This document shows, in pieces, positions 34,201 through 61,879 of a DNA stretch of 64,000 nucleotides (position 1 is the first letter of the stretch; each line of letters starts with the position of its first letter). This DNA comes from Ridgeia piscesae. Taxonomy: Eukaryota > Annelida > Polychaeta > Sabellida > Siboglinidae. The stretch is from the NCBI GenBank assembly GCA_025642075.2, contig JAODUO010000567.1, positions 172,501-236,500 of the forward strand, written 5' to 3'. Under the pieces are notes generated by a model that saw only the letters and a program-made list of their open reading frames with translations, made no database searches and had not been told where the DNA came from. A program made the position numbers and the translations under genes.

Positions 34201-37200
34201 ACTCATGTTACAGATCTTGATGTAAGATTGCATCAATTCTACACTGTGTAGATGTAAATTTATTTGTGTTTTATATATAACTAAGTTACTAACAGGAGAA
34301 ATAACATCATTTAAAAATTGTCACATATTTATCACTTGCATTACATATGGGCCACGAGTAACAATATGCACTAATATGAATAACGGATTATAATCTTTTC
34401 ACAACTAGTTGTCAATATCCACTTCATAACAATTTGTATTTCTTAACTTGGTTAATTTGATTACTGAAATGAAAATAGGTCAAGTGTCTGTGGTAAATTA
34501 TTGCTTCAAATAGAACATTCTAAAATAAAGCCTGATGATTCCAAATGCTCCAGTTCACAATTACCAAGTAGCATTTGTGTGAAACAAAGTGCAACATGCA
34601 AGTAATGGACTGCCAATATTGGAAGGAGTTCTTTGTCAGTGTCATATACAGTGTACAAGGAAAAAGAACTAATAATATCACTGTATAAAACAATAGTTAG
34701 GCCTCACCTAGAATATTGTATACAAGCATGGAGGCCATATCACAAGAAGGATATTGATATGCTAGAAAGACTACAAAGGAGAGCAATCAAAATAATACCA
34801 AAACTCATGAATATTAATTATGAAATGCATCTAGAATAATGTGGTTTATCAACACTAGAAACCAGGAGATTGAGCGGAGATGAGATTGAAGTGTTTAAAA
34901 TATTGAATGGGTATGAAAATATTGACAGAAGTTTTTTCACAGTCAAGGAAGAGAGAAGGACTAGAGGACATGGAGTTACTTTAGCAAAGAAGCAGTGTAT
35001 ACTACCCCCGGGGTAGATATTAGAAAATTCTCATTTTCACAAAGAACAGTAAATGAATGGAACAGATTATCAGCTGATTGTGTAAGAAGTGCTAGTAGCA
35101 TTAATATGTTTAAAAATAAAATCGACATATACCTAAGAAGGACTGGGTACATTTAGATAGATACGTTGGACTCTCGATAAGCCATAGGGCTTTTTTGTCC
35201 ACCTGCCATCTAGAGTTCATTCTCTATGTGGCAATATGGTAAAATAAAAATAAATGAGGATGAAGCCATCAGGTTTCTGTTGCCTCTCAACCTGCAGAAA
35301 ACATATATTATGTCCTGTCAGTCCACACGAACAGTGACACACTTTCAAGTTTGATTATGGGGACATTATCAAACAAAACAAAAACCACGGGCAGGCCAGC
35401 ACAACAGAGTCATGTTGTGGCTAATTGCATAATGGCCACGTGACAAATGACAAGTTGATGATGGCTTCAGTTATATGCTTTCATGGTTTCTTCTGACAAG
35501 AAAATGTAATCAAATGGCAGTATGTTTTTACTCTGAAATCATAAAAAACAAAACAGATGAATACTAATGTAACTTTTTGTTTATTAGTGATCACGTCTGA
35601 AGTAGGTAAAATGAAATACTTTTTAAAGGTATATGAAAATGTTGAATACATTTAGAAAAATAATTAAATACGAATACTTTCATTTCATTAGTGTAAACAA
35701 GTATTTGACCTATTATCTATATTAACTCACAGTGTACCATCTCACCATACACCCACACATGTATCATTCACTCACAGTGTACCATCTCACCACACACCCA
35801 CACATGTATCATTCACTCACAGTGTACCATCTCACCACACACCCACACATGTATCATTCACTCACAGTGTACCATCTCACCACACACCCACACGTGTATC
35901 ATTCACTCACCATACACCCACACATGTATCATTCACTCACCATACACCCACACATGTATCATTCACTCACAATGTACCATCTCACCACACACCCACACGT
36001 GTATCATTCACTCACAATTTACCATCTCACCACACACCCACACATGTATCATTCACTCACAATGTACCATCTCACCACACACCCACACATGTATCATTCA
36101 CTCACAATGTACCATCTCACCACACACCCACACGTGTATCATTCACTCACAATTTACCATCTCACCACACACCCACACGTGTATCATTCACTCACAATTT
36201 ACCATCTCACCACACATCCACACATGTATCATTCACTCACAATGTACCATCTCACCACACACACCCACACATGTATCATTCACTCACAGTGTACCATCTC
36301 ACCACACACCCACACATGTATCATTCACTCACAATGTACCGTACACCCACACATGTATCATTCACTCACAATGTACCATCTCACCACACACCCACACATG
36401 TATCATTCACTCACAATGTACCATCTCACCACACACACCCACACATGTATCATTCACTCACAGTGTACCACCTCACCATACACCCACACATTCACTCACA
36501 ATGTACCATCTCACTACACACCCACACATGTATCATTCACTCACAATGTACCATCTCACCACACACCTACACATGTATCATTCACTCACAATGTACCATC
36601 TCACCATACACCCACACATGTATCATTCACCTACATCCACAATGTACCATTCATTCACCATACACCCACACATGTATCATTCACTCACAATGTACCATCT
36701 CACCACACACCCACACATGTATCATTCACTCACAATGTACCATCTCACCACACACCCACACATGTATCATTCACTCACAATGTACCATCTCACCACACAC
36801 CCACACATGTATCATTCACTCACAATGTACCATCTCACCACACACCCACACATGTATCATTCACTCACAATGTACCATCTCACCAACACCACAATGTATC
36901 ATTCACTCACAATGTACCATCTCACCACACACCCACACTGTATCATTCACTCACAATTACCATCTACACCACACAACCACAGTGTATCATTCACTCACAA
37001 TTTACCATCTCACCACACACCCACACATGTATCATTCACTCACAATGTACCATCTCACCACACACCACACATGTATCATTCACTCACAATGTACCATCTC
37101 ACACACACACCCACACATGTATCATTCACTCACAAAGTGTACCATCTCACCACACACCCACACATGTATCATTCACTCACAATGTACCATTCACCCACCA

Positions 37201-39627
37201 CAATGTATCATTCACTCACAATGTACCATCTCACCACACACCCACACATGTATCATTCACTCACAATGTACCATACATCCACAATGTACCATTCATTCAC
37301 CATACATCCACAATGTACCATTCATTCACCATACATCTACAATGTACCATTCATTCACCATACATCCACAATGTACCATTCATTCACCATACATCCACAA
37401 TGTACCATTCATTCACCATACATCTACAATGTACCATTCATGCACCATACATCCACAATGTACCATTAACTCACCATACATCTACAATGTACCATTCATT
37501 CACCATACATCCACAATGTACCATTCATTCACCATACATCTACAATGCACCATTCATTCACCATACATCTACAATGCACCATTCATTCACCATACATCTA
37601 CAATGCACCATTCATTCACCATACATCCACAATGTACCATTCATTCACCATACATCTACAATGCACCATTCATTCACCATACATCTACAATGTACCATTC
37701 ATTCATCATACATCTACAATGTACCATTCATTCACCATACATCTACAATGTACCATTCATTCACCATACATCTACAATGTACCATTCATTCATCACACAT
37801 CTACAATGTACCATTCATTCACCATACATCTACAATGTATCATTATCTCATCATACATCCACAATGCACCATTTTATACACCATATGTCCACAGTGTACC
37901 ATTCATGCACCATACATCCACAATGTACCATTCACTCACCATACATCTACAATGTACCATTCATTCATCATACATCTACAGTGTACCATTCATTCATCAT
38001 ACATCTACAATGTACCATTCATTCATCATACATCTACAATGTACCATTCATTCACCATACATCTACAATGTACCATTCACTCACCATACATCTACAATGT
38101 ACCATTCATTCACCATACATCTACAATGTACCATTCATTCATCATACATCTACAATGTATCATTATCTCATCATACATCCACACTGCACCATTTATACAT
38201 CATACATCCACAGTGCACCATTTATACACCATACATCCACAATGTACCATTTATACACCATACATCCACAATGTACCATTCACTCACCATACATTCACAG
38301 TGCACCATTCACTCACCATACATCCACAACGTACTAACAATTTACCACTCTGTAATTGGAGATAATCAACTATTTGCCATTGTAGATTATCTCATCTCAT
38401 ACATGTCAGTTTTTGTTGTACATAATTTTTTTTTTTTCGTTACCCCGGTACTTCTCATGATAATCTCCCACATAACTCATGTTGCAGGTAATCTCTCACA
38501 TGATGCCCTGGAGATCATCATTTCTGAAAACTCTTGCGTTTGACAAGGACAACATGGAAGACGAAGTGAGTAAAATTTGTATACCGTATACACTGTAGTC
38601 CCTAATAGACGTGAAGTGCGCGAGTGGGAAGGCTTGGGTGCGCATCTATTAATTTATCAAAAGTGGGATGAATGTAGTCACCCATTATACCTGCTTCTAA
38701 AAAGAGTAGATAACTACTCTGCAATGAAGTGAATGACCCGAGATATACTTCATTTTAAAGCATCAATGATACTAAGGCCATGTGTTACATAAGTATTACT
38801 GATACTAAAGCGATGTTTTACATATGTATTACTGATACTAAGGTCATGTGTTACACAAGTATCACTGATTCTAAGGCCATGTGTTACATAAGTATCACTG
38901 ATTCTAAGGCCATGTGTTACATAAGTATCACTGATTCTAAGGCCATGCGTTACATAAGTATCACTGATTCTAAGGTTATGTGTTACATAAGTATCACTGA
39001 TTCTAAGGTTATGTGTTACACAAGTATCACTGATTCTAAGGCCATGTGTTACATAAGTATCACTGATTCTAAGGCGATGTTTTACATATGTATTACTGAT
39101 ACTAAGGCGATGTTTTACATATGTATCACTGATACTAAGGCCATGTGTTACACAAGTATCACTGATTCTAAGGCCATAGGTTACATGAGTATCTCTGATA
39201 GTGAGGCCATGTGTTACATAAGTATCTCTGATAGTGAGGCCATGTGTTACATAAGTATCTCTGATAGTGAGGCCATGTGTTACATAAGTATATCTGATAG
39301 TGAGGCCATGTGTTACATAAGTATCTCTGATAGTGAGGCCATGTGTTACATAAGTATCTCTGATAGTGAGGCCATGTGTTACATAAGTATCTCTGATAGT
39401 GAGGCCATGTGTTACATAAGTATCTCTGATAGTGAGGCCATGTGTTACATAAGTATCTCTGATAGTGAGGCCATGTGTTACATAAGTATCTCTGATAGTG
39501 AGGCCATGTGTTACTGTTGCAGGTGATCTCACAGATGGATACGTTTCTCGTTACCCTCTCTGCCAACGTGAATGTTATCAAGGAAATGTACCGTGACCTT
39601 GACCTTGACTTCCAAGACAAGGTGTGA
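31227..39627 (+). CDS. GLTP: Glycolipid transfer protein, complete six-exon gene
   Basis: Exons are 31227-31344, 31884-31939, 32606-32736, 33260-33410, 38488-38565 and 39523-39627. They give 212 residues against 209 in human GLTP. GLTP is a soluble cytosolic protein that carries glycosphingolipids between membranes. The glycolipid headgroup residues are all present at matching spacing: D52, N56, K59, W99 (in LLWLKR) and H143 (in PYHTWIVQK), equivalent to human D48, N52, K55, W96 and H140. The 56-bp second exon supplies MLGTPFR and DMDGNIT and is required to keep phase (1 then 0). The start MTTIFSSLDPKF resembles invertebrate GLTPs and also the GLTP domain of PLEKHA8/FAPP2, but there is no upstream PH-domain exon in the window and the frame has no usable upstream ATG. 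The model is firm; only the UTR structure is uncertain. Confidence 0.92.
31433..31635. mobile_element. 203-bp MITE with CCCAGCAAAC terminal repeats, GLTP intron 1
   Basis: The ends CCCAGCAAAC and GTTTGCTGGG are perfect inverted repeats, flanked by TA on both sides (31431-31432, 31636-31637). Inside are AAGGAACCATTTCTGAACC and TGGTACGGTTTCACTGGTAC. The same family is at 47978-48253. Confidence 0.8.
31808..31883 (+). repeat. Three copies of GLTP exon 2 acceptor region
   Basis: TAGATATGCTGG recurs at about 31831, 31858 and 31881 in a 24- to 27-bp period (with CTGTAATGTTG between). A weaker copy, AAATATGCTGGGTGTAATG, precedes them at about 31816. The last copy is the true acceptor TTGTAG|ATATGCTGGGC of exon 31884-31939. 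Confidence 0.85.
32050..32590 (+). repeat. Degenerate repeat of GTGTTG-TGTCATTAGTACATAAA in GLTP intron 2
   Basis: About ten imperfect units between 32215 and 32590. The last lies about 20 bases before the exon 32606 acceptor. Confidence 0.7.
33411..34600. other. GLTP intron 4, first part, nothing recognised
   Basis: AT-rich unique-looking sequence with no exon-like stretch. Confidence 0.5.
34630..35260 (+). mobile_element. CR1/jockey-like LINE 3' fragment in GLTP intron 4
   Basis: The frame at 34633-34839 encodes the typical RT C-terminal motif YKTIVRPHLEY, then QAWRP and LERLQRRAIK. Further decayed coding reads to 35155 (RTRGHGVTLAKK, FSFSQRTVNEW, FKNKIDIYLRR). The 3' end CTGCCATCTAGAGTT plus GTGGCAAT is shared with 5680-6030, so both belong to one family. 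Confidence 0.85.
35725..38335 (+). repeat. Two-part minisatellite in GLTP intron 4 (45 bp, then 29 bp)
   Basis: 35725-37265 repeats a 45-bp unit (CACACATGTATCATTCACTC, ACAATGTACCATCTCACC). 37266-38335 repeats a 29-bp unit (ACCATTCATTCACCATACAT plus CTACAATGT) that looks like a shortened derivative. The 877-codon frame across it is His/Thr/Tyr-rich repeat translation, not a protein gene. Confidence 0.95.
38755..39516 (+). repeat. 33-bp minisatellite ending at GLTP last-exon acceptor
   Basis: About 23 units. The proximal block has CTGATTCTAAGGCCATGTG; the distal block has CTGATAGTGAGGCCATGTG. The final truncated unit runs straight into the acceptor ACTGTTGCAG. Frames on both strands stay open because 33 is a multiple of 3. 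Confidence 0.95.
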
Positions 39628-40720
39628 AAGGGTGTGAACTTTCATACTGGATCCATCGTCTCATGTGACCAACTCTCATTGGGCTGCTGATATTGCCAGG
39701 AGACTTTGGCTTGGAATCTGCCATATAGCAAGTCTATCTTCTATAATGCTTATATGTATGTTTTCGATAAAGGAATAGTATTATGCAAAGCAAAAGGTAT
39801 CATAAACTTAGAGTGAACATAGCAAAATTCAGTTCAATGCAGGTACACTGCGTGACTCAAAGTGAGAACTCCAGGACGGAAACATTGCTTGTCTGATGTT
39901 TCACCCACTGTGCTACATAGGTGGTTAAGAATTTGCTGTGTTTGTTGGCTACATACCCCCCCCCCTGTATGGTTTATTTGCCCAACCATCATGTGCAATA
40001 TTGACTACACTTTCTTTCGTTCAATTAAGTCTTGTGTGTATCTATGTAATGTTTATTCACACCAAGTCTTGATATCCTTTGGGGATAATATATATTCAAG
40101 CAATATAATATACCAGGTAGTATAATACAGCATACCCAGTAGTATAGTTGCTGACCTATTATATGCAGAATAACACCAATACAGAATAGTGTGACTGTGT
40201 TGAGAGCAGCCATTAATCATCTCGGTGAAAGACGGTGACACAGAGGATGTGAAATCTATGCAGAATTTTAATACTGTTTATTTTGTGACATGTTTTGTTA
40301 TAACTCGTATGTTAAATAATTGTTAAAGCATTATATCAACTGATACAACACTGCTGTTACAAAATGTTTTATTACCAAGTTAGCATGGCTCTCTAACCTG
40401 ATTCAGGGTAAATCGGTACCACTGTCAAATTGTCAGAAGCCATTAATGTTCTAGCCCTAGTGAGGGATGTGCTGCCACCTTGTGGAGCCTGGGTAACGTA
40501 GGCTACATATATCAGGCAATGGGACCAAAGAAGTATATAGTTTTGTAGTTGCTCAGTGGTGATCTGTGGAGATCTGTTTATATTGACAGTTGCAGGACTG
40601 GTATAATGTCACATTAATGGTTTCTGCACTGGTATAATCACTATAATGTCACTTGCAAGACAAGGTATAATGTCAGTCACGATTGCTGGACTGACATAAT
40701 GTCATAAAGATGTCGGTCAC
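39628..40720. other. GLTP 3' flank
   Basis: Probable 3' UTR. A piece of the dispersed repeat (GTGCTGCCACCTTGTGGAG) is at about 40470. No further gene. Confidence 0.4.
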
Positions 40721-40724
40721 AAAG

Positions 40725-41255
40725 AAACCGTCACATCACTGCACTGGTGTAATGTTACAGAGGTGGCTACTGGACTGGTGTAATGTCACTGCACTGGTGT
40801 AATGTTACAGAGGTGGCTACTGGACTGGTGTAATGTCACTGCACTGGTGTAATGTTACAGAGGTGGCTACTGGAATGGTGTAATGTCACTGCACTAGTGT
40901 AATGTTACAGAGGTGGCTACTGGAATGGTGTAATGTCACTGCACTGGTGTAATGTTACATAGGTGGCTACTGGACTGGTGTAATGTCACTGCACTGGTGT
41001 AATGTTACAGAGGTGGCTACTGGAATGGTGTAATGTCACTGCACTGGTGTAATGTTACAGAGGTGGCTACTGGAATGGTGTAATGTCACTGCACTGGTGT
41101 AATGTTACAGAGGTGGCTACTGGAATGGTGTAATATCACTGCACTGGTGTAATGTTACAGAGGTGGCTACTTGAATGGTGTAATGTCACTGCACTGGTGT
41201 AATGTTACAGAGGTGGCTACTGGAATGGTGTAATATCACTGCACTGGTATTATGA
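40725..41255 (+). repeat. 50-bp minisatellite
   Basis: About ten units of TGGACTGGTGTAATGTCACT, GCACTGGTGTAATGTTACAG, AGGTGGCTAC. The unit is itself an imperfect doublet of the GTGTAATGT motif. Confidence 0.95.
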
Positions 41256-41524
41256 TTCGGAGATTCTGCTGCACTTATTTAATGTCAAATATAAGTTTCT
41301 ACATTGGTGTAATGTCATATATATATTTCTGTGCTGGTGTAATTTCACAGAAATGTTACACATAATATAACATACCCAAGTTTGCCCTGACATGGTATGG
41401 CATATTGGCAGTCAGGTCAGCCCCTTTTGTCTTCAGTGTCCCTGTAGGAAAGGGTTGGGTGTTAGTCTGGCATATCAGACGGCCAACACATTGCTACACC
41501 TGGGAAAAGTGATAAAGGACTTCC

Positions 41525-42440
41525 ACTATGTCCAAGTAGCATGTTGTAAAAGACACCAATTACACATGAGTAGCATGTTGTAAAAGACACCAATTACACA
41601 TGAGCAGCATGTTGTAAAAGACACCAATTACACATGAGTAGCATGTTGTAAAAGACACAAATTACACATGAGTAGCATGTTGTAAAAGACACCAATTACA
41701 CATGAGTAGCATGTTATAAAAGACACCAATTACACATGTGTAGCATGTTGTAAAAGACACATTACACATGTGTAGCATGTTATAAAAGACACCAATTACA
41801 CATGTGTAGCATGTTGTAAAAGACACCAATTACACATGTGTAGCATGTTGTAAAAGACACCAATTACACATGTGTAGCATGTTATAAAAGACACCAATTA
41901 CACATGTGTAACATGTTGTAAAAGACACCAATTACACATGTGTAGCATGTTATAAAAGACACCAATTACACATGTGTAGCATGTTGTAAAAGACACCAAT
42001 TACACATGTGTAGCATGTTGTAAAAGACACCAATTACACATGTGTAGCATGTTGTAAAAGACACCAATTACACATGTGTAGCATGTTGTAAAAGACACCA
42101 ATTACACATGTGTAGCATGTTATAAAAGACACCAATTACACATGTGTAGCATGTTGTAAAATACACCAATTACACATGAGTAGCATGTTGTAAAATACAC
42201 CAATTACACATGAGTAGCATGTTGTAAAAGACACCAATTACACATGAGTAGCATGTTGTAAAAGACACCAATTACACATGTGTAGCATGTTGTAAAATAC
42301 ACCAATTACACATGAGTAGCATGTTATAAAAGACACAAATTACACATGAGTAGCATGTTGTAAAAGACACCAATTACACATGTGTAGCATGTTGTAAAAG
42401 ACACCAATTACACATGAGTAGCATGTTGTAAAAGACTAAT
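41525..42440 (+). repeat. 34-bp minisatellite
   Basis: About 27 units of GTAGCATGTTGTAAAAGACA plus CCAATTACACATGT. Variant blocks occur: TGAG versus TGTG, and GTTGT versus GTTAT. Confidence 0.95.
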
Positions 42441-43790
42441 TACACAATGTAAATGACATAATGTGCAGTAGCATGTTGTAAAACCATCTTATCTGCATCA
42501 TGGACACATCAAAATCTTCCACTACATTTAAATAGCATACTGTAAATGACATTGCTACACATGGGTAACGCTGTAAATGAATTCTCTACGCACTTGTGTC
42601 GTGCTGTAGAGGATCTTTACTACAGTTTAGTAGCACTTTGCAGTGTACACCTGTTACACCAGAGTAACCAGTTGTAAATTACCTCTGTTACTCTGTCGGG
42701 CAGTGGTGTAGGAGCAGTGGTCATCTCAGTGCATCACTTAAGTTTATTTTGAGACAGTTGGGCATTAGGTAATTGTAGCACAACCTGCAACTGAAACTAA
42801 AAGTAGTGGCTGTAGACGTGTCAAATACAGATTACACGAGGTGACATTACACCAGTTTGCTGAGGTTGTGTGATGTCATCAGTAGATCACATTTCAACGT
42901 CTTGTCATTTGTCTGAATGCACATATCGAAAGCACAGTTGTTGTTGTCGAACATTACTTCAATCTACTCATGTTTATAGGACTTTGCGGTCTTGATTTAT
43001 TTAGTCTTACATTTTAAAGTTTGTTTTATTTATACTATTTATGTACTAGCTTTATGTGCACGGCTGCAACTTTTTTGTGGTTATTGCGGTTTGTAAAATG
43101 TGCATTGACATTTCTGTCTGGATGTCTTCGATGTATTTTGAAGCATGGCACAGAACAATTAGAAATAATTGTTCATGTAACTATTAATTTGTAGACAAAT
43201 AAGTGCACTTGCTAACTGGGATGGGTGACATTGACATATATGATTATGATTACTAGTCCATTGTACCACTGCCTTTGAGAGAATATTTACCATCTACTTG
43301 ATGTGTGATACATGTATGTGTGTGTTTACTCTCAGTGGTGTAAGACGCACACAAAGTACAAAAAATATGATAGTTTTTTAACAGTTAAAACTGTTTGTAA
43401 GTTTCTTCTCACATTTCTGGCAATCTCTTGCGCTGGTTATAAAATTCAATTTAAATTTAAAATAAAGTGGCCCCTTAGTAATTATGTATGTTTTATTGGA
43501 AACCAGCGAAATCTCTGTCATGTTGATATGTTTGGATTAAGATGAAGTTGATTCAATCTGCCTTAGCATTTGTAGATATCTTTACATTTGCATACGTCAG
43601 AAGTCTGCAAGGTTGACTTTAAGGTTAAGATGGGTTTTACAATATAAAAAACAGTGAAATGTTTTTTTAAATGTTTGAATATGGTCGCTGTTTTAACGAT
43701 GTGATGAATTGTAGCCACATGGAGGCGCTAGTAGTCTTGTCTCTGTATATGTTTGTTATACACAGTACCGTTGCTGTCCTGTACATTTCA
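42441..43790. other. Intergenic, nothing recognised
   Basis: A few weak relatives of the 34-bp unit reach about 42620. The open stretch at 43312-43545 has no family resemblance. Confidence 0.4.
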
Positions 43791-43794
43791 GGTG

Positions 43795-44315
43795 CTGTTT
43801 TTCATGGTACATTGAGTGTTCTGTACAGTTCGGAATAATTCGCTGTACAATACAGTTAGTGTTCCATACAGTTGTTTGTATAATGTACAGTGCAGTTAGT
43901 GTTCTGTACAGTTCAGTTAGTTTTCTGTACAGTACACTTAGTGTCCTGTGCAATTCAGTTAGTTTTCTGTATAGTTCAGTTTCTGTTCTATACAGTTCAG
44001 TTAGTGTTCTGTACAGTTCAGTTAGTGTTCTGTATAATTCTGTATGTTTTCTATATAGTTCAATTTGTGCATTATACAGTTCACTTGGTATTCTATACAG
44101 TTCATGATTTGTAGAGTTCAGTTAGTGTTCTGTACAGTTCAGTTGATGATTTGTAGTACAGTTCAATTGGTGTTCTGCACTGCTAGTGTTATGTACAGTG
44201 AAGCTGTTGCTCTGTACAGTTCAATTGATGATATGTGTACAGTAGAGTACAGTACAGTGCAGTACAGTTGGTGTTGTGCACAGTGCCATATTGGTGTTGT
44301 ATACAGTACAGTTGG
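43795..44315 (+). repeat. About 21-bp repeat, unit GTACAGTTCAGTTAGTGTTCT
   Basis: About 22 degenerate copies. Confidence 0.9.
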
Positions 44316-45590
44316 TGTTAACCAAAATGTCATGTCACTGCAGTGTCATCTGAGACATGATTTCCGTAGCACACTCGCCACATTGACTCTATGACACATC
44401 CTGGTGTTAACACTTATCAGCACACAAGTTCACTGTCAATTTTGGAGTGAAATTGGACTGAAGAGAATGTGAGTGAGATGGTCCCCCGGATTTGTCATTT
44501 GTTACTGCCAATGGTCATTTATCTCTTGCAGCTCTTTATGCAATATGTCACTTATATTCCAACATTTATTCATTAAAGGCTTTGAGCCGACATATATTAC
44601 AACCTCTGTCTTTGTGATCATTATAAAAGCATTGCATATAAAATTTGCTTTTAAAAATCACACAAGTTAATATGACTCAACCCACAACCACAAAAAATCT
44701 GTTAAATAAAAAATGTTGACACCTTCCTTCCACTTAGAAGTTTCTCTAACTTTAATTACCCTTACCGAGCATGACAAATCTTAAAAAACATTGTACCCTC
44801 TTTGACTATAGAACATCTCCAATACTACCCCTCGACTGCCAAATTAAAGCACTTGTGACCATATTCAACATTTCCCTCATTTAAAGTGTAAAATCTACAA
44901 TTATCCTGCCAGCAGAAAAAAATTGTACCTCAGACCCACTGGCAAGTGCTCCTGCACCCGACGCTGTAGTCTCATTTGGCTGCGTACCTTTGCCGAGAAG
45001 ATAGTCTGGTGAGACCTGCTTTGCTAATGCTTTTATAAGCATTGTCATTGCTCAAAGCTTTGGATAAATAGTCGTAGTTATAAAATATTGGTAAAGAAAA
45101 TTAAAATAAAATAAGACGAAAACATAACAACACATTTTCATTTCTACTTTATTTATACACGTGTTTCAGTATAAGTCTACTGTTGAATAGTGTTATAATA
45201 TAGTATTATCTGTAAAAGTTGGCTTGATAGCCAAACAGCGTCTCTACCGTGTTCTGGGTAAAGCGAGGCTAGGGTAAAGCCATGCACCTTGGCGGTCACA
45301 AATGCAGAGCAAAATATTCCTGGGCCAAGGGCTCAAAACCATGTCTTATTTTCTGTTGACTGTTTTAAACAAGAAAACACATAAAAAATAAAATTAATTA
45401 TCCTTAGGTTAGCAAACAATTTAAATGAAATTAAATGTTATCCATACGAAATTTGCGAGATAATGTATAAAAACATATATGTCGCCCTCACGCGAGTGTC
45501 ACGGAAACTGCATTACTGTGCGCTAGGCGGCGCCTCTTCAGTGGCAACCGACTTCCGCCCTTCCGGTACTCATAACGCCACCTATGTAGT
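44316..45590. other. Intergenic, with a dispersed repeat copy at 44950-45060
   Basis: GGCTGCGTACCTTTGCCGAG at about 44981 matches the repeat at 8216-8330. Nothing else is recognised. Confidence 0.4.
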
Positions 45591-45592
45591 TG

Positions 45593-45603
45593 TTTGGCGG
45601 GAA
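45593..45603 (+). promoter_or_regulatory. E2F-type site in the HELLS upstream region
   Basis: TTTGGCGGGAA matches the E2F consensus. ETS-like CTTCCG motifs lie at about 45552 and 45561. Human HELLS is a known E2F target, so a proliferation-linked promoter fits. The transcription start is not defined; the site is about 700 bp above the ATG. Confidence 0.45.
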
Positions 45604-46298
45604 GGTGTCGCCAGGTTTCTATGTGAAATTTGGGTATTTAAATTTGTTTTTCAAGGTTTGTTCGCCATAATTTTGTACGATACCAGTCATTGTGTAAGTC
45701 AAATATCAGCTACATAATGTTTCTTTTAAAGCCATGAAAGTTCCACTGTTAATCTCTTCGGAAGTAGTGTTAAAGCACTTTTAATCAACACAAATTAGGA
45801 AGGATGGCAGACGGCAGGAAAGATGACAGTGAGTCTGTCAAATGAAGGTTCACCATCTCAAGCTCTGTTCTCCCGAATACCCGAGCTTTGTCATCAGCTT
45901 ATAATAATACACAATAAATTATTACATCGTTAATTACTATTCGATCTATTAGATAAATACATGCAGTAAATGTAATAAGTAATAACTGCAGCGTGTTAAT
46001 TGATGATTGCTTGTGCCATGCTTGTCCGTCGGCCTCACCGAAGTCTACTTGACTTGTAACAAACTAACATCATACATGATTACGATATATGACAATGAAA
46101 ATAATGTTCTTGTTCGCTTCATCGTTATCGACATTGCAAAATACTCAAAAAAATATTCATTATCGCCGATTTGGCATCACTAAGATAATGCCAATAATGA
46201 GGCCAGGGTCCTACTGAACATTACTCAATACTACAGTAACACTTAAGATTGGATTGATAGATCATACGTAGATAATCGTTTATGATTGTAGCAGTAAA

Positions 46299-61858
<15,560 letters not shown>

Positions 61859-61879
61859 GTAGGTTGTTGCTGGTGTGTT

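Noticed and set aside
35732..38365. An 877-codon open frame on the plus strand
   Set aside because: It is translation of 45-bp and 29-bp tandem repeats inside GLTP intron 4; other frames are open too, and it interrupts no splice signal of GLTP.
45804..45831. ATGGCAGACGGCAGGAAAGA as the HELLS start exon
   Set aside because: A donor GTGAGT follows in phase 1, but no acceptor before 46299 gives a compatible phase without a stop; the ATG at 46299 is kept.
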